Source of the DNA: Alviniconcha marisindica
Lineage: Eukaryota; Mollusca; Gastropoda; Provannidae
DNA length: 64,000 nucleotides
Reading direction: 5' to 3'
Assembly: GCA_018857735.1 (NCBI GenBank)
Contig: JABMCL010002332.1
Location: 61,001 to 125,000, forward strand
Both the position numbers and the translations under genes were made by a program. The notes below the pieces were generated by a model, which was not told where the DNA came from, did not search any database, and saw only the letters and a program-made list of their open reading frames with translations. Shown piece by piece: positions 14,136 through 26,957 of the stretch. Within the stretch, counting starts at the first letter, position 1, and the number at the start of each line of letters is the position of its first letter.

Positions 14136-16034
14136 AATTCCCATCTGCCCCTATTGATTCTATCCTCACTATGCCACAACCTGTTTGTTTGTCTCTTACT
14201 CTTAGCAGTCATCAGCTAAAACCCTGAGATTCACATCATGCTGGGTGAGACAACAGCACCCCGCCACTCCAGCAGCCACACTCTGACTTCAGGAATTTCA
14301 ATAATGGAGTTTGTCTCACTCTGTCATGATGATAAAGATTACAAAAGCTGAAACTAGTGAAAGTAATTCTAAAATGGGACTCTTGATACAGCCTGCATAC
14401 ACACATGTACATATACACACCCCTACAAACTTACAGCTTAGAAATTATAATCTGACTCACACTCACAGGCAGCATGAGTCGCCAATTAACAAATGATGCA
14501 CCAAAGAATTCATAACATGTCTAGTGTCATTAAAACATTCTCCTTTAGCCAAACATTCAAACCAAAGACAATAACTTTCAAGAATAAGATGACAGTGTCA
14601 CAGTTTTAACCATTCCTCCACAATTGTATCAGCTAGTTAAAGAAAGAGAGGTAACTTGTCAATGACTTTTTACCATGACATTTGCTGCTCTTGTAATGTT
14701 TTAACTTTTATGATTGGTGTCAATGTGTGATGAGTGAACCTGGCATCACAAAACATTAATAGTGCAATCGTACTGACATTTGGCAATGAAGTTATATTGT
14801 ATTGGTCTCTGTTTATTTCATTATTTATGTTACTGTATCTCTGATGAGATAATAAAGTAATCTTGAATCTTGAAATGGGGTGTCAAAATCAAATATAAAA
14901 CTCAGTCTCACTCTCACTCTCAGTCAACCATAAAGGTCATATCTGGGTGAAGCAAACTTCACCACAAGTTGTTTTTTTTAAAGCGTTCACTGTTCTCAAC
15001 CTTTTCAACCTGGTCCACTGCCACTTTCAGACATAAAAAAAAAGACTAGAGGGTACCTTTCAATACATTCATAGGTCTGTGTTCTCAATAAAAGGGACAG
15101 CTGGACCTTAATTTTTTGCTCCATCTGCTGAACTCAGACAATGGAACAACAGAAAAACATTAGGACTTTTTTTATTCACAGGTCAGTCTTTGTTTGGTAT
15201 TTCTCCTGCTGTTTTTTGTTTGTTTGTTTTTTTAAATATATTTCAAGACCTAGCAATCATCATTCAAATTCAAAACCAGCATGGAATCATCAACAACAGT
15301 CAGCTACTTGTAATAATCATTTCTACTCACAGGGGTTTTAAGGAGAGAGATGAAGTCTGGTTTGTGTTTGCGCAGAGCCAGTTCAAGGTCATGTATGGAG
15401 CCAGGTTCTCGTTTGCAGATTGCTGCATTCACCACATCCAGCAGAGCACGGAATGGAGCCCAGAGACGAGCACCTGACAATGGATAAAACAAAAGTTCAG
15501 TTTTTTCTTCTTCTAAATTTAAGTCAACAGTCTTTTTCAACACTGTCACCTAAACTGAAATTAGCAAAAATAATATAATGAAAAGTGATCTGCACAGCAG
15601 CAAACAATTTAAATATTCCAGGCTGAAAAAGAAAGGAATGCCTGACAAGTGACATCTCACAGAGGTCTATCTTGAGCACATATGAGTCTTATGACATAAT
15701 CAATATCAATTTATCAGGGAAATGCCTAAAACAAATTAAAAAAATTGTAATTCTAACTTCTCGACTACATGGGGCAAAAGGCATCCATAAAAATCTGCAT
15801 ACTTTTTCTTCTTCTTCTCTGTAGGCAACCAGCTTCTTTATATAAAAGTGTAAGTTCACACTGAGGGCATAAGGGGATGTATAGGAGAATCAATAAGGTG
15901 ACTGTTTTTTGTTTTTGTTTTAAGAAAGAAAGAAAAAAATCCTAATATTAGTAATATTAATAGCATTTATGCACAAGCCACAATTGGGCAATGTCCACTT
16001 TTAGCCCCGTCGGTTCACGGTCCTCAAATAGTAT

Positions 16035-16103
<69 letters not shown>

Positions 16104-16566
16104 GAATGAACTTGAAGTATGGAGTACGCTGGCGTATCCACATATCAGTTTATTCCGTACGATGCCAGTGCTAACTGCTAATACAATAGTGCTATACACA
16201 AGCACACGCACCCTCAAACCATCTGAGGACAGCGAACCGACGGCGCTAAAAGTGGATATTGCCCCCTGGCTCCCCTTAAAATACTCCTTAATGGGAGCCC
16301 TGCAAGTTCAGATGAACGAGATTGGCCAGGGTACGATTACGAGCACAATCCGAAATTGAAACCAAAAGGAGCTCCGACGGGTCAGCATTGCTACGTGGGT
16401 TGCTCCTTAATTTGCAGTAAATACTAAAAATAGAACAAACAAATAAACAGGAAAGGTAATGAACTATCTCTGAGCATCTTCGTCGATCAGATATTGTCTA
16501 ATCTGCCATGTTTTTAAACGATATCTCCTCACCAAAATTTACCGCCATGCCGCCGGTGTCAGCCAT
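455..16566 (-). CDS. NUP205: Nup205, nuclear pore scaffold nucleoporin (first 16 exons, 3' end outside window)
   Basis: Nup205 is a large alpha-solenoid subunit of the inner ring of the nuclear pore complex, where it binds Nup93 and Nup35. Coding exons in transcript order: 16533-16566 (ATG at 16564-16566), 15331-15473, 13703-13874, 12311-12529, 11190-11275, 10326-10548, 8963-9127, 8231-8349, 7264-7326, 6865-6978, 6308-6578, 5521-5720, 4349-4531, 3089-3130, 2232-2441, 455-637. All junctions keep phase and give 809 codons, matching roughly residues 1-860 of the approximately 2,000-residue vertebrate protein. Recognised blocks include KHKPDFISLL in exon 2, LSDLFDMDELAAVELL in exon 3, GLTRGLVAVLL in exon 4, EFYVRRMHVLVTDF in exon 9, LELAVEYWCP in exon 11, GAGLRAPGFDPYL in exon 15 and KKPGFSLLMHMLNDSP in exon 16. 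Exon 1 is tiny (11 codons). The coding frame is intact throughout. The gene continues left of base 455; bases 1-454 are intron. Confidence 0.96.
638..1490. repeat. Junction array A: repeated acceptor of NUP205 exon 16
   Basis: About eight units of 85-125 bases repeat the exon's 5' edge. On the minus strand, CTCCTCCCCCAG followed by TGGCAAGTGGTGACC and, in several units, GTGCTGGAGATCTAC recur upstream of the true CAG/TGGCAAATGGTGACTGG junction at 637/638. Several copies contain an in-frame TAG shortly after the duplicated exon start (CTACTAGTAGCACTG). Confidence 0.9.
1495..2115. repeat. Intronic duplications in NUP205 intron 15
   Basis: GTGAAGAGGTCTGTTCA repeats at about 1498 and 1601 with related flanks. 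A block around CACCTGGCCTGACCCACTGC plus AAATTTTGCCCA occurs at about 1905 and 2071. No gene is visible. Confidence 0.7.
2806..2945 (+). mobile_element. Foldback (MITE-like) family, single-arm copy 1
   Basis: Carries AAGGGAGCTAATTAGCACTC, then CTCACCTGGCATGCAAGTAA, ATACAAGGTATATAAACTCC and AGAGGTACATCCTC. It shares these blocks in order with copies near 20888, 39733, 42857 and 63599. Confidence 0.75.
3340..3650. repeat. Minisatellite, about 108-base units, NUP205 intron 13
   Basis: AAGTGTAGAACACTGCAGCT and AAGGATACTTATTCCTT with intervening sequence repeat about three times, with small changes. The apparent plus-strand open frame here is a product of the repeat. Confidence 0.85.
3745..4085. 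repeat. Direct duplication of about 140 bases (two copies)
   Basis: The segment from CCTAGATGTTGTGAATGCC through GGGTTGTTGTTTTACAATTT and a following T-rich run occurs at about 3751 and again at about 3925, nearly identical. Confidence 0.85.
7782..7887. repeat. Compound GT/GA microsatellite
   Basis: A (GT)n run at about 7782-7822 passes directly into an uninterrupted (GA)n run at about 7825-7887, inside NUP205 intron 8. Nearby open frames are simple products of the repeat. Confidence 0.95.
9440..9885. repeat. Minisatellite of about 80-base units, NUP205 intron 6
   Basis: At least five diverged units share AATTCTGCTGAAAATGTG, TTCTGTGT and TTTCTCAACCTTTG-like blocks. It lies next to the pyrimidine-rich junction array B. 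Confidence 0.75.
9900..10325. repeat. Junction array B: repeated donor of NUP205 exon 6
   Basis: On the minus strand the true exon end is CTGGAGCAGGAAGAGGAAG followed by the donor GTGGGT at 10325. About eight further copies of CTGGAGCAGGAAGAGGAAGG with GTGGGT-like continuations follow at 45-55 base spacing, separated by poly-G/C runs. The strand asymmetry is extreme (C/T on plus, G/A on minus). Confidence 0.9.
10549..11189 (-). other. NUP205: GC-AG intron between NUP205 exons 5 and 6
   Basis: Exon 5 ends in codons for HRKQ at 11190 and is followed by GCAAGG instead of GT. Exon 6 opens with VTDLYKEI after a normal CAG acceptor at 10549-10551. Both sides are phase 0 and match the family sequence across the join. 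A CAG before GCAAG is the usual context for functional GC donors. No nearby GT gives the same homology. Confidence 0.85.
13401..13562. repeat. Direct duplication of about 80 bases in NUP205 intron 3
   Basis: GTGGATAGAAAAAAGCCTTA with the following GAATCACTG and GGATGCATGCTATG blocks occurs twice in tandem. Confidence 0.9.
14070..14132. repeat. (AT)n microsatellite
   Basis: Almost uninterrupted AT dinucleotides in NUP205 intron 2. Confidence 0.95.
15986..16266. mobile_element. Terminal-inverted-repeat element in NUP205 intron 1
   Basis: GGGCAATGTCCACTTTTAGC and CGTCGGTTC at the left end are matched in reverse complement by GAACCGACG and GCTAAAAGTGGATATTGCCC at the right end. The arms are about 60 bases, also pairing the CCTCA segments. 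The interior holds a GT microsatellite (16035-16100) and no open frame for a transposase, so it looks like a non-autonomous MITE. I could not see a convincing target-site duplication. Confidence 0.75.
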
Positions 16567-16575
16567 CTTGGATGA
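16551..16575 (-). promoter_or_regulatory. YY1-like motif over the NUP205 start codon
   Basis: On the minus strand the start codon sits in CAAGATGGCTGACACC. AAGATGGC is the core of the YY1/Pho site, which in many housekeeping genes lies just downstream of the transcription start and overlaps the first ATG. The match is seen directly; binding is inferred. Confidence 0.35.
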
Positions 16576-16821
16576 GTTCTATTTCCGCCGTTCGTTTATA
16601 GTGGATTGGATTAGGAACAAGAAAAAATCGTGGACCTAGCCCAGTCGATTCAACAGCAAAATTCTAAAGTATAATAATGAATTACTAATCGTGTTGAAGT
16701 GACACGAGGATGCTCAAATAATAACGATAATAACGATGGCAGTGATACTACTTGCAATGCTAAATTGATAACGTGAGATAATTATTATGACAACGTAAGT
16801 CATAAAAAGCAACACTGCATA

Positions 16822-16874
<53 letters not shown>

Positions 16875-18078
16875 CCCCTATATTTGGTAGCTGTAACGAT
16901 ACAACTTTTTATTAATATTTATTATTGCATATTTTGAGAAATACCTACTTTCGCTTATCAGTCTGATGAATCATATTCATTTTTGTTTTTTGTGCGGGTT
17001 TGTTTATTTATTATTTTTGTTCTGATGTCACTTTCACTCTTTTGGATCGATTTCTTTTCTGTTCACAGTTGTTGCTGGTCATGAAGTTGCTGCAGTTGTT
17101 GGCATTTTTCTTCTTCCTGTTTTGATTTTTTTCTTCCTTAATTAATTTTGTTCTGTTTTTGGTTATGCAAAGTGGTTAGTACACATAAATTTGTGTCAGA
17201 GGAAGGGGAGGGGTTGGATGGTGAAAGGCCTTACATTTTTTATCAAAATGAAATTATTTTATAAAGTAGTGCATTATTAAGTTGTATATTGTAATGTTTC
17301 ATGTATAGCACTTTGAGCCTCACACATGTATAATAGTGATTCAGTGCATTAGAAATTTTGCATTTATCATTATTCTTTAATATTATATGTGATTTCTAAG
17401 TTCAGCTTCATTAGTGGCTGGAGGCCAGACTGGCTCGCCCATGTTGCCTACACCGCCTCTTTGATATAGGGCATATGAAGGTTATACGCGCAATCGCCTT
17501 AGAAACAATTAAATCAACTAAGAGGCTGTGATACTTGCCCCCATTTTCAGGAGTTGAGTCCCACTAAGCCTAACTGACAGACACAGGTTGGATTCTAAAA
17601 TCAACAGTAAAACAAACGAAAAGTTTTAAACTACAGTCTTAAGTTTTTGTTTTGATATCCGTTACCTTTCGAAGAAAAGCCAGCCTTCTTCCATAAAACA
17701 TGTGTTGAGAAGGCGAGTTCCTTCAAACATGGCTGTGAATTCAAACATTTGACTTAGTTCTTGGCGATATGGCTCAGCTTGTATGCACATTTCACTGACA
17801 GGATTGCTGATTGATGCATATATGACATAGCTGGTGAATGGCAATATTTGATTTTAAAAAAAAGATTTAAGATGTCCAAACCATTTGTCTTGATCACTTT
17901 GGTCACTGGTTGATCATCAAAAAATAATGAAAACTACCTTTCACATAGCTTTAGGAATCTGTAAGTTTCCATACAATAAAATAAAAAAATAAAAAAATTT
18001 AAGACACAAAAAAATAGCTGCAACACTAATCAGACAAAAAAGCAGACTAATCAACTAATTCCTATTTCACAGCTTCTG

Positions 18079-18137
<59 letters not shown>

Positions 18138-18202
18138 ACACAGCTTTTAAGAGGCTGATTTTTTTAAATCTTGGTCACGTCAGCAAGTTTACATTTTATC
18201 TA

Positions 18203-18240
<38 letters not shown>

Positions 18241-20057
18241 CAGTTTTTAAGAGGATTGATTTTTTTTAATCTTGGTCAGCAATTTTACATTTCATCTACA
18301 AAAAATACTTGCATTAAAACAAAAAGCACAATGGGAGGTCTTCATTTAATATTGAGTCGGTTTTGTAACACTTTGAACAATATATTCTGAAGCAGCATCC
18401 AAAAGTTGAGAAAAAGCGTCAACAAAGGAAAATGTACAAGTTGCAGACAGTAAGTTCAGCACTGGAGAGAATCTGTTGATTTGTGTTTTACAACAATAGT
18501 TCAAAACAAAAACCAGACAGGTACGTCAGAAGAATGACTTTCACGTACAAGAATAATAGTCTTTGTGCATTAGAGGAGAGTGCCAAAAACTTGTTTTTCA
18601 GTAAGCTATGTTTCTAATTAAGAGATCAGTTTTATCTATTTAAAATCACCCCTCAATTCCACATGCATTCACAGTCTGACAACAAGAATTGAATAACAAC
18701 AGACTGTTATTAATACAGTCTTTGATAATACCAACAAAGCGATAATTCCTTCAATTTTTTTCCAGCACAAACAACAGTTCTTTCAGGATCAGTGCAGAAA
18801 AATGAGTTTTGAAACTGGATTTTAATTTTTTTAATTCAAAGTTAAATCAAATCATTGTCCAGTCTTGTTGAATCGCTCTGATGATAGCCTTAACCAAGGC
18901 AAGCCTGTATTCAGTAGAGTGTGTGTACTGCCAGCTATGTCTCAAATCATGGTTTATGATTACAATAGTACTGGTTTATGAATACTATTGTAATCATGAC
19001 TTTTTCGAGACATAGCTCGCAGAACACACACACATGCATAGTGACACACACTTGAACTGGCTTCGATTCCAATGTGTGCCGCACAAGAAAAAAACAAAAT
19101 GTGGATGGAAGAAACTCAAGTTTCAACTCTCAAAGAAATCAACCTTCTCAAAATCTTGTTTCATCTGCAAAAGGTAAAAGAGACCCCCACCCCTGCCCCC
19201 TCATTTTTTTTTTTTTAAATTCAAGGATTTTGTGCTCAACTGCACCATTGATTTTAATTTTAGAATCCAGCTTGGGTCAGTGATGCTTAGTGGGACACAT
19301 TGTAGAAAACGCAGTTGTTACAGCTGGCCAGATGGTACCAAGCAGCCCTTTGGATCTCAATCCTTGGGACACAACTTTTATGCCCAAGATCACTGGTAGT
19401 GCACGCAACACTGCAAGCTAGACTGTACATGTATGCAGCCAGCTCCACTTTTGTTACCTGAAACAAAATCCTTTTTTTACAACTTTGATCTTTTCTACCT
19501 GTGGGACAAAACATGTTCTGTGAGGGATGGTTCTTCTAAAGTGATTGAAAACATTTCCAGCCAGCAAGCAGAGTGGTGGACAGTGGTGAAATGCAAAGCC
19601 ATCCAGTCACTAGAGAGGTGAGAGTCTAGGAAGTGATGGTATGACCAAATGTGAGTGCATGTCATCATAGAACACAGTCATTATCACAAATATGTGCACG
19701 TATGTATGTATCACGAAAAAAGGACTCACACAGTCATGTTAAGCCCCACCAACTGATAAATCGCCACAATGACCAAAACAATCAAAGGTGGATCACAGTG
19801 CTTTAAACTTTCTCCCCAACACTCCTTTCTCACCATGTTCCTTTCATGCAGTAATGTGAAACCATCCAGTTACCTAGCAGCATGGGACTGCACACCAATC
19901 TGACATTTTACCCAGTTGGAAAAAATTCTGAAAATCTGACTGCATAAAAGCAAACTAAATAGCTGCCTCCAAAATACACAGAAAAAAACATCATCAACAA
20001 AAAACTGAAACAAAAAAAAAAGGCAACAAGAAGACGTATTACAAAGGATGTAACACT
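16567..20057. other. Intergenic region between the NUP205 5' end and the NUDC 3' end
   Basis: About 3.5 kb with no supportable gene. It holds the presumed NUP205 promoter and 5' UTR next to 16566, a GT microsatellite at 16825-16872, two CA microsatellites at 18080-18136 and 18205-18242 followed by similar 40-base flanks, a hairpin element at 18917-19032, and otherwise AT-rich unique sequence. The longest open frames (near 17662-17844 on the minus strand and 19074-19621 on the plus strand) show no recognisable domain. Confidence 0.7.
18917..19032. mobile_element. Hairpin (inverted repeat) element, intergenic
   Basis: Arms of about 50 bases: GTGTGTGTACTGCCAGCTATGTCT plus CATGGTTTATGATTACAATAGTA-type sequence on the left pairs with TACTATTGTAATCATGACTT and AGACATAGCTCGCAGAACAC on the right, around a short loop. 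Confidence 0.75.
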
Positions 20058-20063
20058 TTTATT
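20058..20063 (-). terminator. Probable polyadenylation signal AATAAA of NUDC
   Basis: AATAAA on the minus strand about 82 bases after the NUDC stop codon, followed within 30 bases by T- and GT-rich sequence as expected for a cleavage region. Cleavage is inferred to fall near 20030-20045. Confidence 0.6.
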
Positions 20064-20144
20064 CTCATGCTCTCATTCATACTCTCAGCTGGATCCACAA
20101 CATTATTGTAAAACTCGTCCACCCGTGGGCAATGTACTCATGAC

Positions 20145-23100
20145 TCAGGAAAACTTGCACTTCGAGAAATCCATTTCTGGGTGCTGCTGCATGAACCTGC
20201 AAGAAAATATCAGTTAAAAGTTGGTAGTAAAAAAAATACGTTTGGCAAAACTGGACAACTGGACAGAAAGTCATGTAAAATCAAGCATATCTATCTAAAA
20301 CAGTAAAACTCTGCACAATGTACGGGAACATTAAAATTATCAGTTCTTGACAGACGTTTGTTTCAAAAGACCTAAAAGTTGCGATGGCAACGTCCAGATG
20401 ACACAAGTTTTCAATAACACAGAATTTCATCTCAATTTACTTAAAGGAATTTGTTTTCAGTGAGTTTCCCTTACATACACATGAGGTGCAATGTCTGAGC
20501 CATTTCAAGAAGAAAAAAATGCAAGACAGAAACAGCAACATAACTCTGCAAACTTAAAGACCATCTTCCCCAGACTAAATTAAAGCTCAGTTACACACAT
20601 ATTTCACACATAGTTTCGAGTTAAATAAATAGTTGTTTTTTCCCCATTGTTTGACCCCACCCCCCCCCTTCTGTGAGTCTTACTTTTGAAGGACATCTTG
20701 CTTCTTTTGTTCATCAGATGTTGGCTTTCCCATCTCTTTCTGCCGCTGGTCATACATCATCTTCTCAACCATTGCTCTTGTTTCTCCATCCAGATCAGAC
20801 AACTGAAAGGAAATAAGGACCAAAAAGACTTTTATATTTCAACCTACACATAACAAGCAAAACATTTGGAGTCATGAATCAACAAATGAAGGGAGTTAAT
20901 GAGCACTAAAAAAAAAAAAAAAGAGGCATCATATGAACACAACAAAGACCTGAATTGCTGCTTAAAACACTCACCTAGCATGCAAGTAAATACAAGGCAA
21001 ACAAACTTTGCCAAAGGTATATCCTCCGGAAGAGGATTTGAGGTTACACCTCTGATAGACTTTGTGTACCTTGTATTTACTCACATGCCAGGTGAGAGTT
21101 AGGTGATTCAGGTCTTTATGGCAGTGTTCATGCAATGTCTTTCGAGTGCCAATGAACTCCTTTTGACTACACACTGGGCCTCATTCTGTTCCAGGTCATT
21201 TGCAGTACTGACTCATATACATTATCATTTCAGTGACTTGTGATTCAAACCATTTTCACATCTCATGCTCAAAAAGAAATTCAAAGGTTTCTGATTACTC
21301 AAACAGAAACCAGAGACATGTAATCTCATTAAAACACCTCCAGGTACAACAGTTGTACACACTCATAACCATCCAATCTTCCTCATCCACACCCCAGACA
21401 CTGGGTCATGAAGTCACCCATCCCCAAAACAATGCCATTGTCTGTAGCTCATGCCCATCCCTATGATGTAAAAAAAGAAGAAAGTAGTCTGACCTTGGAG
21501 TTTTCAGGTTGTACTTTCTTGGTGTTAATCTCCGGGTCTGATGTCACAATTCGGCTCCACCATTCCATCTGGTTCACCTGAGACACAAGTTGAACACCCA
21601 TACTGCACCAGCTATTTCACCCAACACGAAAAAACATACTACCTTTGATCATTAATGATTAAAAAAGTTGTTTTTTCAGAGTACATCAAAACACACAAAA
21701 TTTCATTTTTTACGTTAATATCCTACCTCAGACTGGGATTTGGAAAAATGGAAGTTGAATGAACCGAGATAGCAGACATTATTATTAGGCAAAATTTACC
21801 CGCTGCAGGTAAAAAATGCAAAACTATATTCTGAATCTGACCTACTCTGTATTTAGTTTGACAGCTCTAGATTTTCAGCAATGAGAACCTTAATTTCTGC
21901 ATCAGCAGTACACATGGTAGCATACAGTACCAGCTGTCACACCAGACCATACTCGCTTTTTGATCTGAAGACACCGGGGCAATAACAACTGTTCTTCAGA
22001 TGAAAAAGCTAGATGGCTACATGGTAACATGTATGGTGCCTGAAGCTGCAGTTAAATCACCCACACAGTACCTTCTCCAAATTAATCAGGAGCTGTTTCC
22101 TGTCTTCAATGCACCAGGTTGATTCCTCCATCTTGACACTGTTGTACAATTCTCCCTCCAGCACAGGTGGATGGCCTTTCAAGCCAACCTTGATATGCTG
22201 ATGACAAAAGTCAAAGAAAACACATTTAGGACACACCGGACCTACTGAAGGACAGGACAGCACTAACTGTGTACAACAGTGAATCACTATAATACATGAG
22301 CACCCCAACAACACTGACACACCCCTATACACAACTATTATATTCACAGAGAGGAAAATATACCACAGGGATGGGGCCAAAAGACTACAAGCTTCTCTAA
22401 AACTAGTAAAAGATACACGTTTTTTGGGCCCATCTAAATGATGTTCTTTGCGACTCAGACTAAAAAAGACTGTAAGGAACATCTTTCAACAAAAGGAACT
22501 GTATGTAAAAATTATCTTTGACCTCATATTTTGGAACTAAAATGAGGAATTTTGAGAGTACATGTGTCTGTGGAAGAACAAAGATCTCTAGAGGGAGTGC
22601 AAAATGTATACTGTATTCAAGCGTACAAAATAAAATAACAAGTATACAAATATGAGTTACCAGCACCATAACCTCTATTTAACAAACATTAAACTATCGC
22701 TCCAATGCAACAATCTTGCTGGCTTCATGAATCAGTTGTATATCATTAACTGATTACTCAACATTTAAGAGGAACAATGTTCCAAAAAGAACAATAATTT
22801 TATGAGTCATACTCATAGACTAAAATGCTTTTAACTGAAGGGCTTTTACACAGTTTTAGCTTTGTGAAAATTGTCTCAGCAAGCACAGATCCAACAGTAA
22901 CACACATCAAACTTAACAACAACAACAAAAAGACCAAAATAAAAGTCATGAAAAGATGTGAAAATGCATGAAAAGGCTGAAAACTTACCTTTTTTCCAAT
23001 ATCCACAATCAAATCTTTTCCTTTTATTGGAAAGCTGACATCGAATGGAATCCGAATCTATGGAGCAAAAAAAGCAATACATGTACTCAGATTATGTGGT

Positions 23101-26100
23101 TGAAAACAGTCTTTAAAAAAAAGGATTAAAAACAGACCACCATATATGTACAGTAAATAATCCACAGCACATTCCCTAAACACATCCAGCCACTACCCAC
23201 ACATTGTGCATACAGTTACAAACACATGTGCATACAGTTATACATACATGTGCACACACAGACATAAACACACAGCCAACTAGCCAGCATCAAACAGCCG
23301 ACCAGCCATTTGCAAATCAACAGCATACAGGTGGCAAGCCCTTACCTCTACTTCTGACAGAGTCTGTGTCCACCGGTAGTTGGGGAGGTCAGCACCATTA
23401 CCAGAGTTGGGTTTGAGTTTGCCTTTGTCCTTCTCATCTTCATCGTCATCCTCCTCCTCAGTTGTCTGCCAGGACCACAGCATAACATGAAGCACAGCAA
23501 ATACAAAACATGCATGTTATGTTCTGCACAGGGATGTTTAACCTTCCACAGAACCAGTCCCATACCTAAGTAACCAATGAGTTACCCTGCACACTGTGAA
23601 AGACTGAATTTTGAATGACTGAAAAAAATTCAGGAGTCACATTTAAACAATCTCATTGCCATCATGCTAGGTTACAAGGTACATGTATTATATAAATACT
23701 ACATTCTCTACAGTTTCCTCTCCACCATTTATTTCATTGAGAGTGAATGATGATTTCTTCACTGACTAATTGCTTTTTCTTTCTTTTTCTTTGGTTTTCT
23801 TTACAGTTTCCATCTCTCTGTTATACTGATGTATTGCAAGGAAGTACGGGACTGTGTGTGCATGTGTATTTATGTGTATGTGTGTGTGTGTATGTGTGTG
23901 TGTGCGCCTGCATGCACGTGTGATATATAGTGTGGGTGTTTGCGATCACTATACATCAGTAATACATATTGGCCTAGTTGCCATTGCCAGTGCTGCTGTT
24001 GTTACCTTTTCCTTCTTTGTTTCAGGTTCTCCAGCATCTCCATCGGCTTTAACACTGTGGTCTTTCTGCTGTAAAATAGACCCAAATGTCCATGAACAAA
24101 GACTTTCAAAAGACTAAAACCCAACAGGCAAACACACAGTGTCCCAGGAGAGTGGCTCTGGTGGCTATGTGTACTGACATTTTTGGACCTTGGTGTTAAC
24201 CCACTGAGCATTAAATCATTAAAAGGTTAAATCTTTCCGTGTCCCAGGAGAGTGGCTCTGGTGGCTATGTGTACTGAAATTTTTGGACCTTGGTGTTACT
24301 GTTAACCCATTGAGCATTAAATCATTAAAAGGTTAAATCTTTCCGAGATAAAAGACAACAAAAATAAAAAATAAATACTATTACTAACCTTTGAAAACAA
24401 AAGTCAAATTTGTTGTGCATCAGTCTCGTATTTTTACAACTTAAAAGTACTTTACTAAATACTCTATCCATCAGTCTATGCACTCTTCTTACTTTTGAAA
24501 GAATAAATACTGTATAAATTTTGAAAAATAAATACTAACCTTTGAAGTCAAATTCTGTTCTCATCATGGCAAATAACCACACTATACAATTCCCAGTTCG
24601 GCTGAAGATGGTATCTATGTGCCCGGAAAAGTCCACATTCTGTGCACTCCACTCTCTGAGACATTTCCCTGACACTGCCTTTGAAACAGCTCCAATGCTG
24701 TCATTCCCATCACTTCTCTAACTCCCACAGAAAGACAGCTCACCTGGTTCAGTTCCTTCTGCAACTGTTCCGCCTCTTCATCTGTCAGCTCTTTGATCTT
24801 GGGCTCCCCTGCCTCCTCCTCTCTCTTCTTCCTCTCTGCTTCTTCTCTCTCTTTCGCCTCCTTGGCTTTCTTCTCTGCCTTCTTCTTCTCTTTTTCCAAC
24901 TGCTCCTTCTTTAGCTTTTGAGCTTCACTCTGGTGTTTGCGGAAACTGGACAACACCAGCTGAAAAATAATGACACAACATATTGATTACTCGTTACTAT
25001 GTTAGTCCATAAACTTTCCTGAAAATATGAATGACACTACTCCAGTGTGAAAAATGATGATGGTACATATTACTTGTCACTATGCTAGTCCATAAACCAC
25101 ACTGGAAATATGTAATACACTATTCAAAGGCGTCACACTCAAAAAGTAATATGTGTTCATGATGCTTATTTTGTACAGTAAGTACAGTAAGTTCAAGGAA
25201 TGAAAAAGAACATATAATAAGTTCACAATTGTATCATGTATGTGTTAAGTATTTAAGTTCAAGCAATGAAAAAGAACATACAATAAGTTCACAATTGCAT
25301 CATGTATGTGTTTGTGGATAGGTGTTTGGCTGAATCAAAAGTCTGCATCTTCGCTGACAAATCACTGGTAGCATCACAGGCAGAACTGTTCACAACACAG
25401 AACTGTTTCAACATTACCACACATGGCGACAGAAGTTAGCATTCAGTTTAAAGAGTGACTTTAGCTTCAAAAATAATATGCATATAATTGTACAGGATGT
25501 AGAAATAGCTCACAAAATAGTTGTTTTCTTTTTTATTAATGGGTAACCACAAAATAAGCAACATTTTATCAGTTCTTCATAGACATATATATATAAGTTT
25601 TGCTACATATAAATAACACAGTGATGATGTCAAACCCACTGTTTTATAAGTAATCTCCATCTAAACCAGTAACTCTAAATACATTTTAGCTTAATGTAAT
25701 CAAAACTTTCCTTTGAAGCATGTATTAAGTGGATACCATTACACACACTGAAGGCAGCTTGCTTTGTTCATAAATTATTATTTTTTACAAAAGACAATTG
25801 TAATTTGTACACAAAATCTGATGCTCTGTGAAATGACTTAACAATGCATTTTGGTAATCTCTACATACTGATAAGTGATATAGTATATAATATATTGCTA
25901 AGCTCCAGGCCATGAGAGATGCTTAATGCTTTAAAGTTTTAAAATATGTAAACATTCTACAAACACTTAACAACAGACCAACAAATTAACAATTTCATTT
26001 AATTTTAAATCAGTCAACACAAAACGTTCCAAAATAATCCACAACTAAATGGAGAATTATGAAATAAACATTGGTTGTCTTGAGCAAGCCAACTACCTCT

Positions 26101-26897
26101 TCTGCTTGGGCTGCTCCTGTTCCTGTGTAGAAATCAGTTTTTCTCTGAAGAAATCCAAAGAAAGAGCCCAAGAGCTGAAAAATATGCACATGTGTATACC
26201 ATTTAAAACAGAAAACATTATGACAATTAACATGTACATACATGTAAACTTAATACAATTTCTGGAAGTATCTGTATTCTGAACAAAACCACATACCCCC
26301 GCCTAGCTTTTTGTTAGATGAGACAAATATCTTCTCGATCACAAATTCAAATTTTTGTTAATGAACTTAATCACTTTATCTTAATCATATTTAATGTAAG
26401 CATTATTAATTATATTAAGCATTTTGATATATATACAATTTTACAAGTTTCTGCTAAAAGTAAATGTGCTGTACCAGTAATTTCCTTCATAGAGGCTCTT
26501 ACTCTTAGTCTTACAGTCTCAGTCTTACTGTCTTAGATCTTTACACTGTGATCAATGTACTTATGTAGTACGTTTGTAAAGTGTCAGCCATTTGACACTG
26601 GCTGATCAATGGAAGTGTCACTGTCAGCCATTTAATTTGCTAGTTGGTCTTCATGTTGTACTGTTTTATAAACTGATTTTCTGAATAGTTAGTAGGGTAA
26701 GATTAAGAATGCACCATCTAAGCACTTTTTTCTTTTCTATTTAAGTATTTTGATAATTTATCACAATTTCAGCATTTTGGGAGTGTGTTGTTGTCAATTG
26801 TGCTGTGCTGTGTGTGTGTGTGTGTGTGCGTGTACGTGTGAAACTAAAAGACTCACTCAGTCACTGAAAGAGAAAGAAGAGATACAGACTGAGAGAG

Positions 26898-26957
<60 letters not shown>

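Noticed and set aside
16825..16872. GT/CA repeats as Z-DNA regulatory elements
   Set aside because: Similar tracts occur across the whole window, so no particular one can be given a role from sequence alone.
17662..17844. 60-codon minus-strand frame between NUP205 and NUDC
   Set aside because: No homology that I recognise, and no splice partner in phase with either gene.
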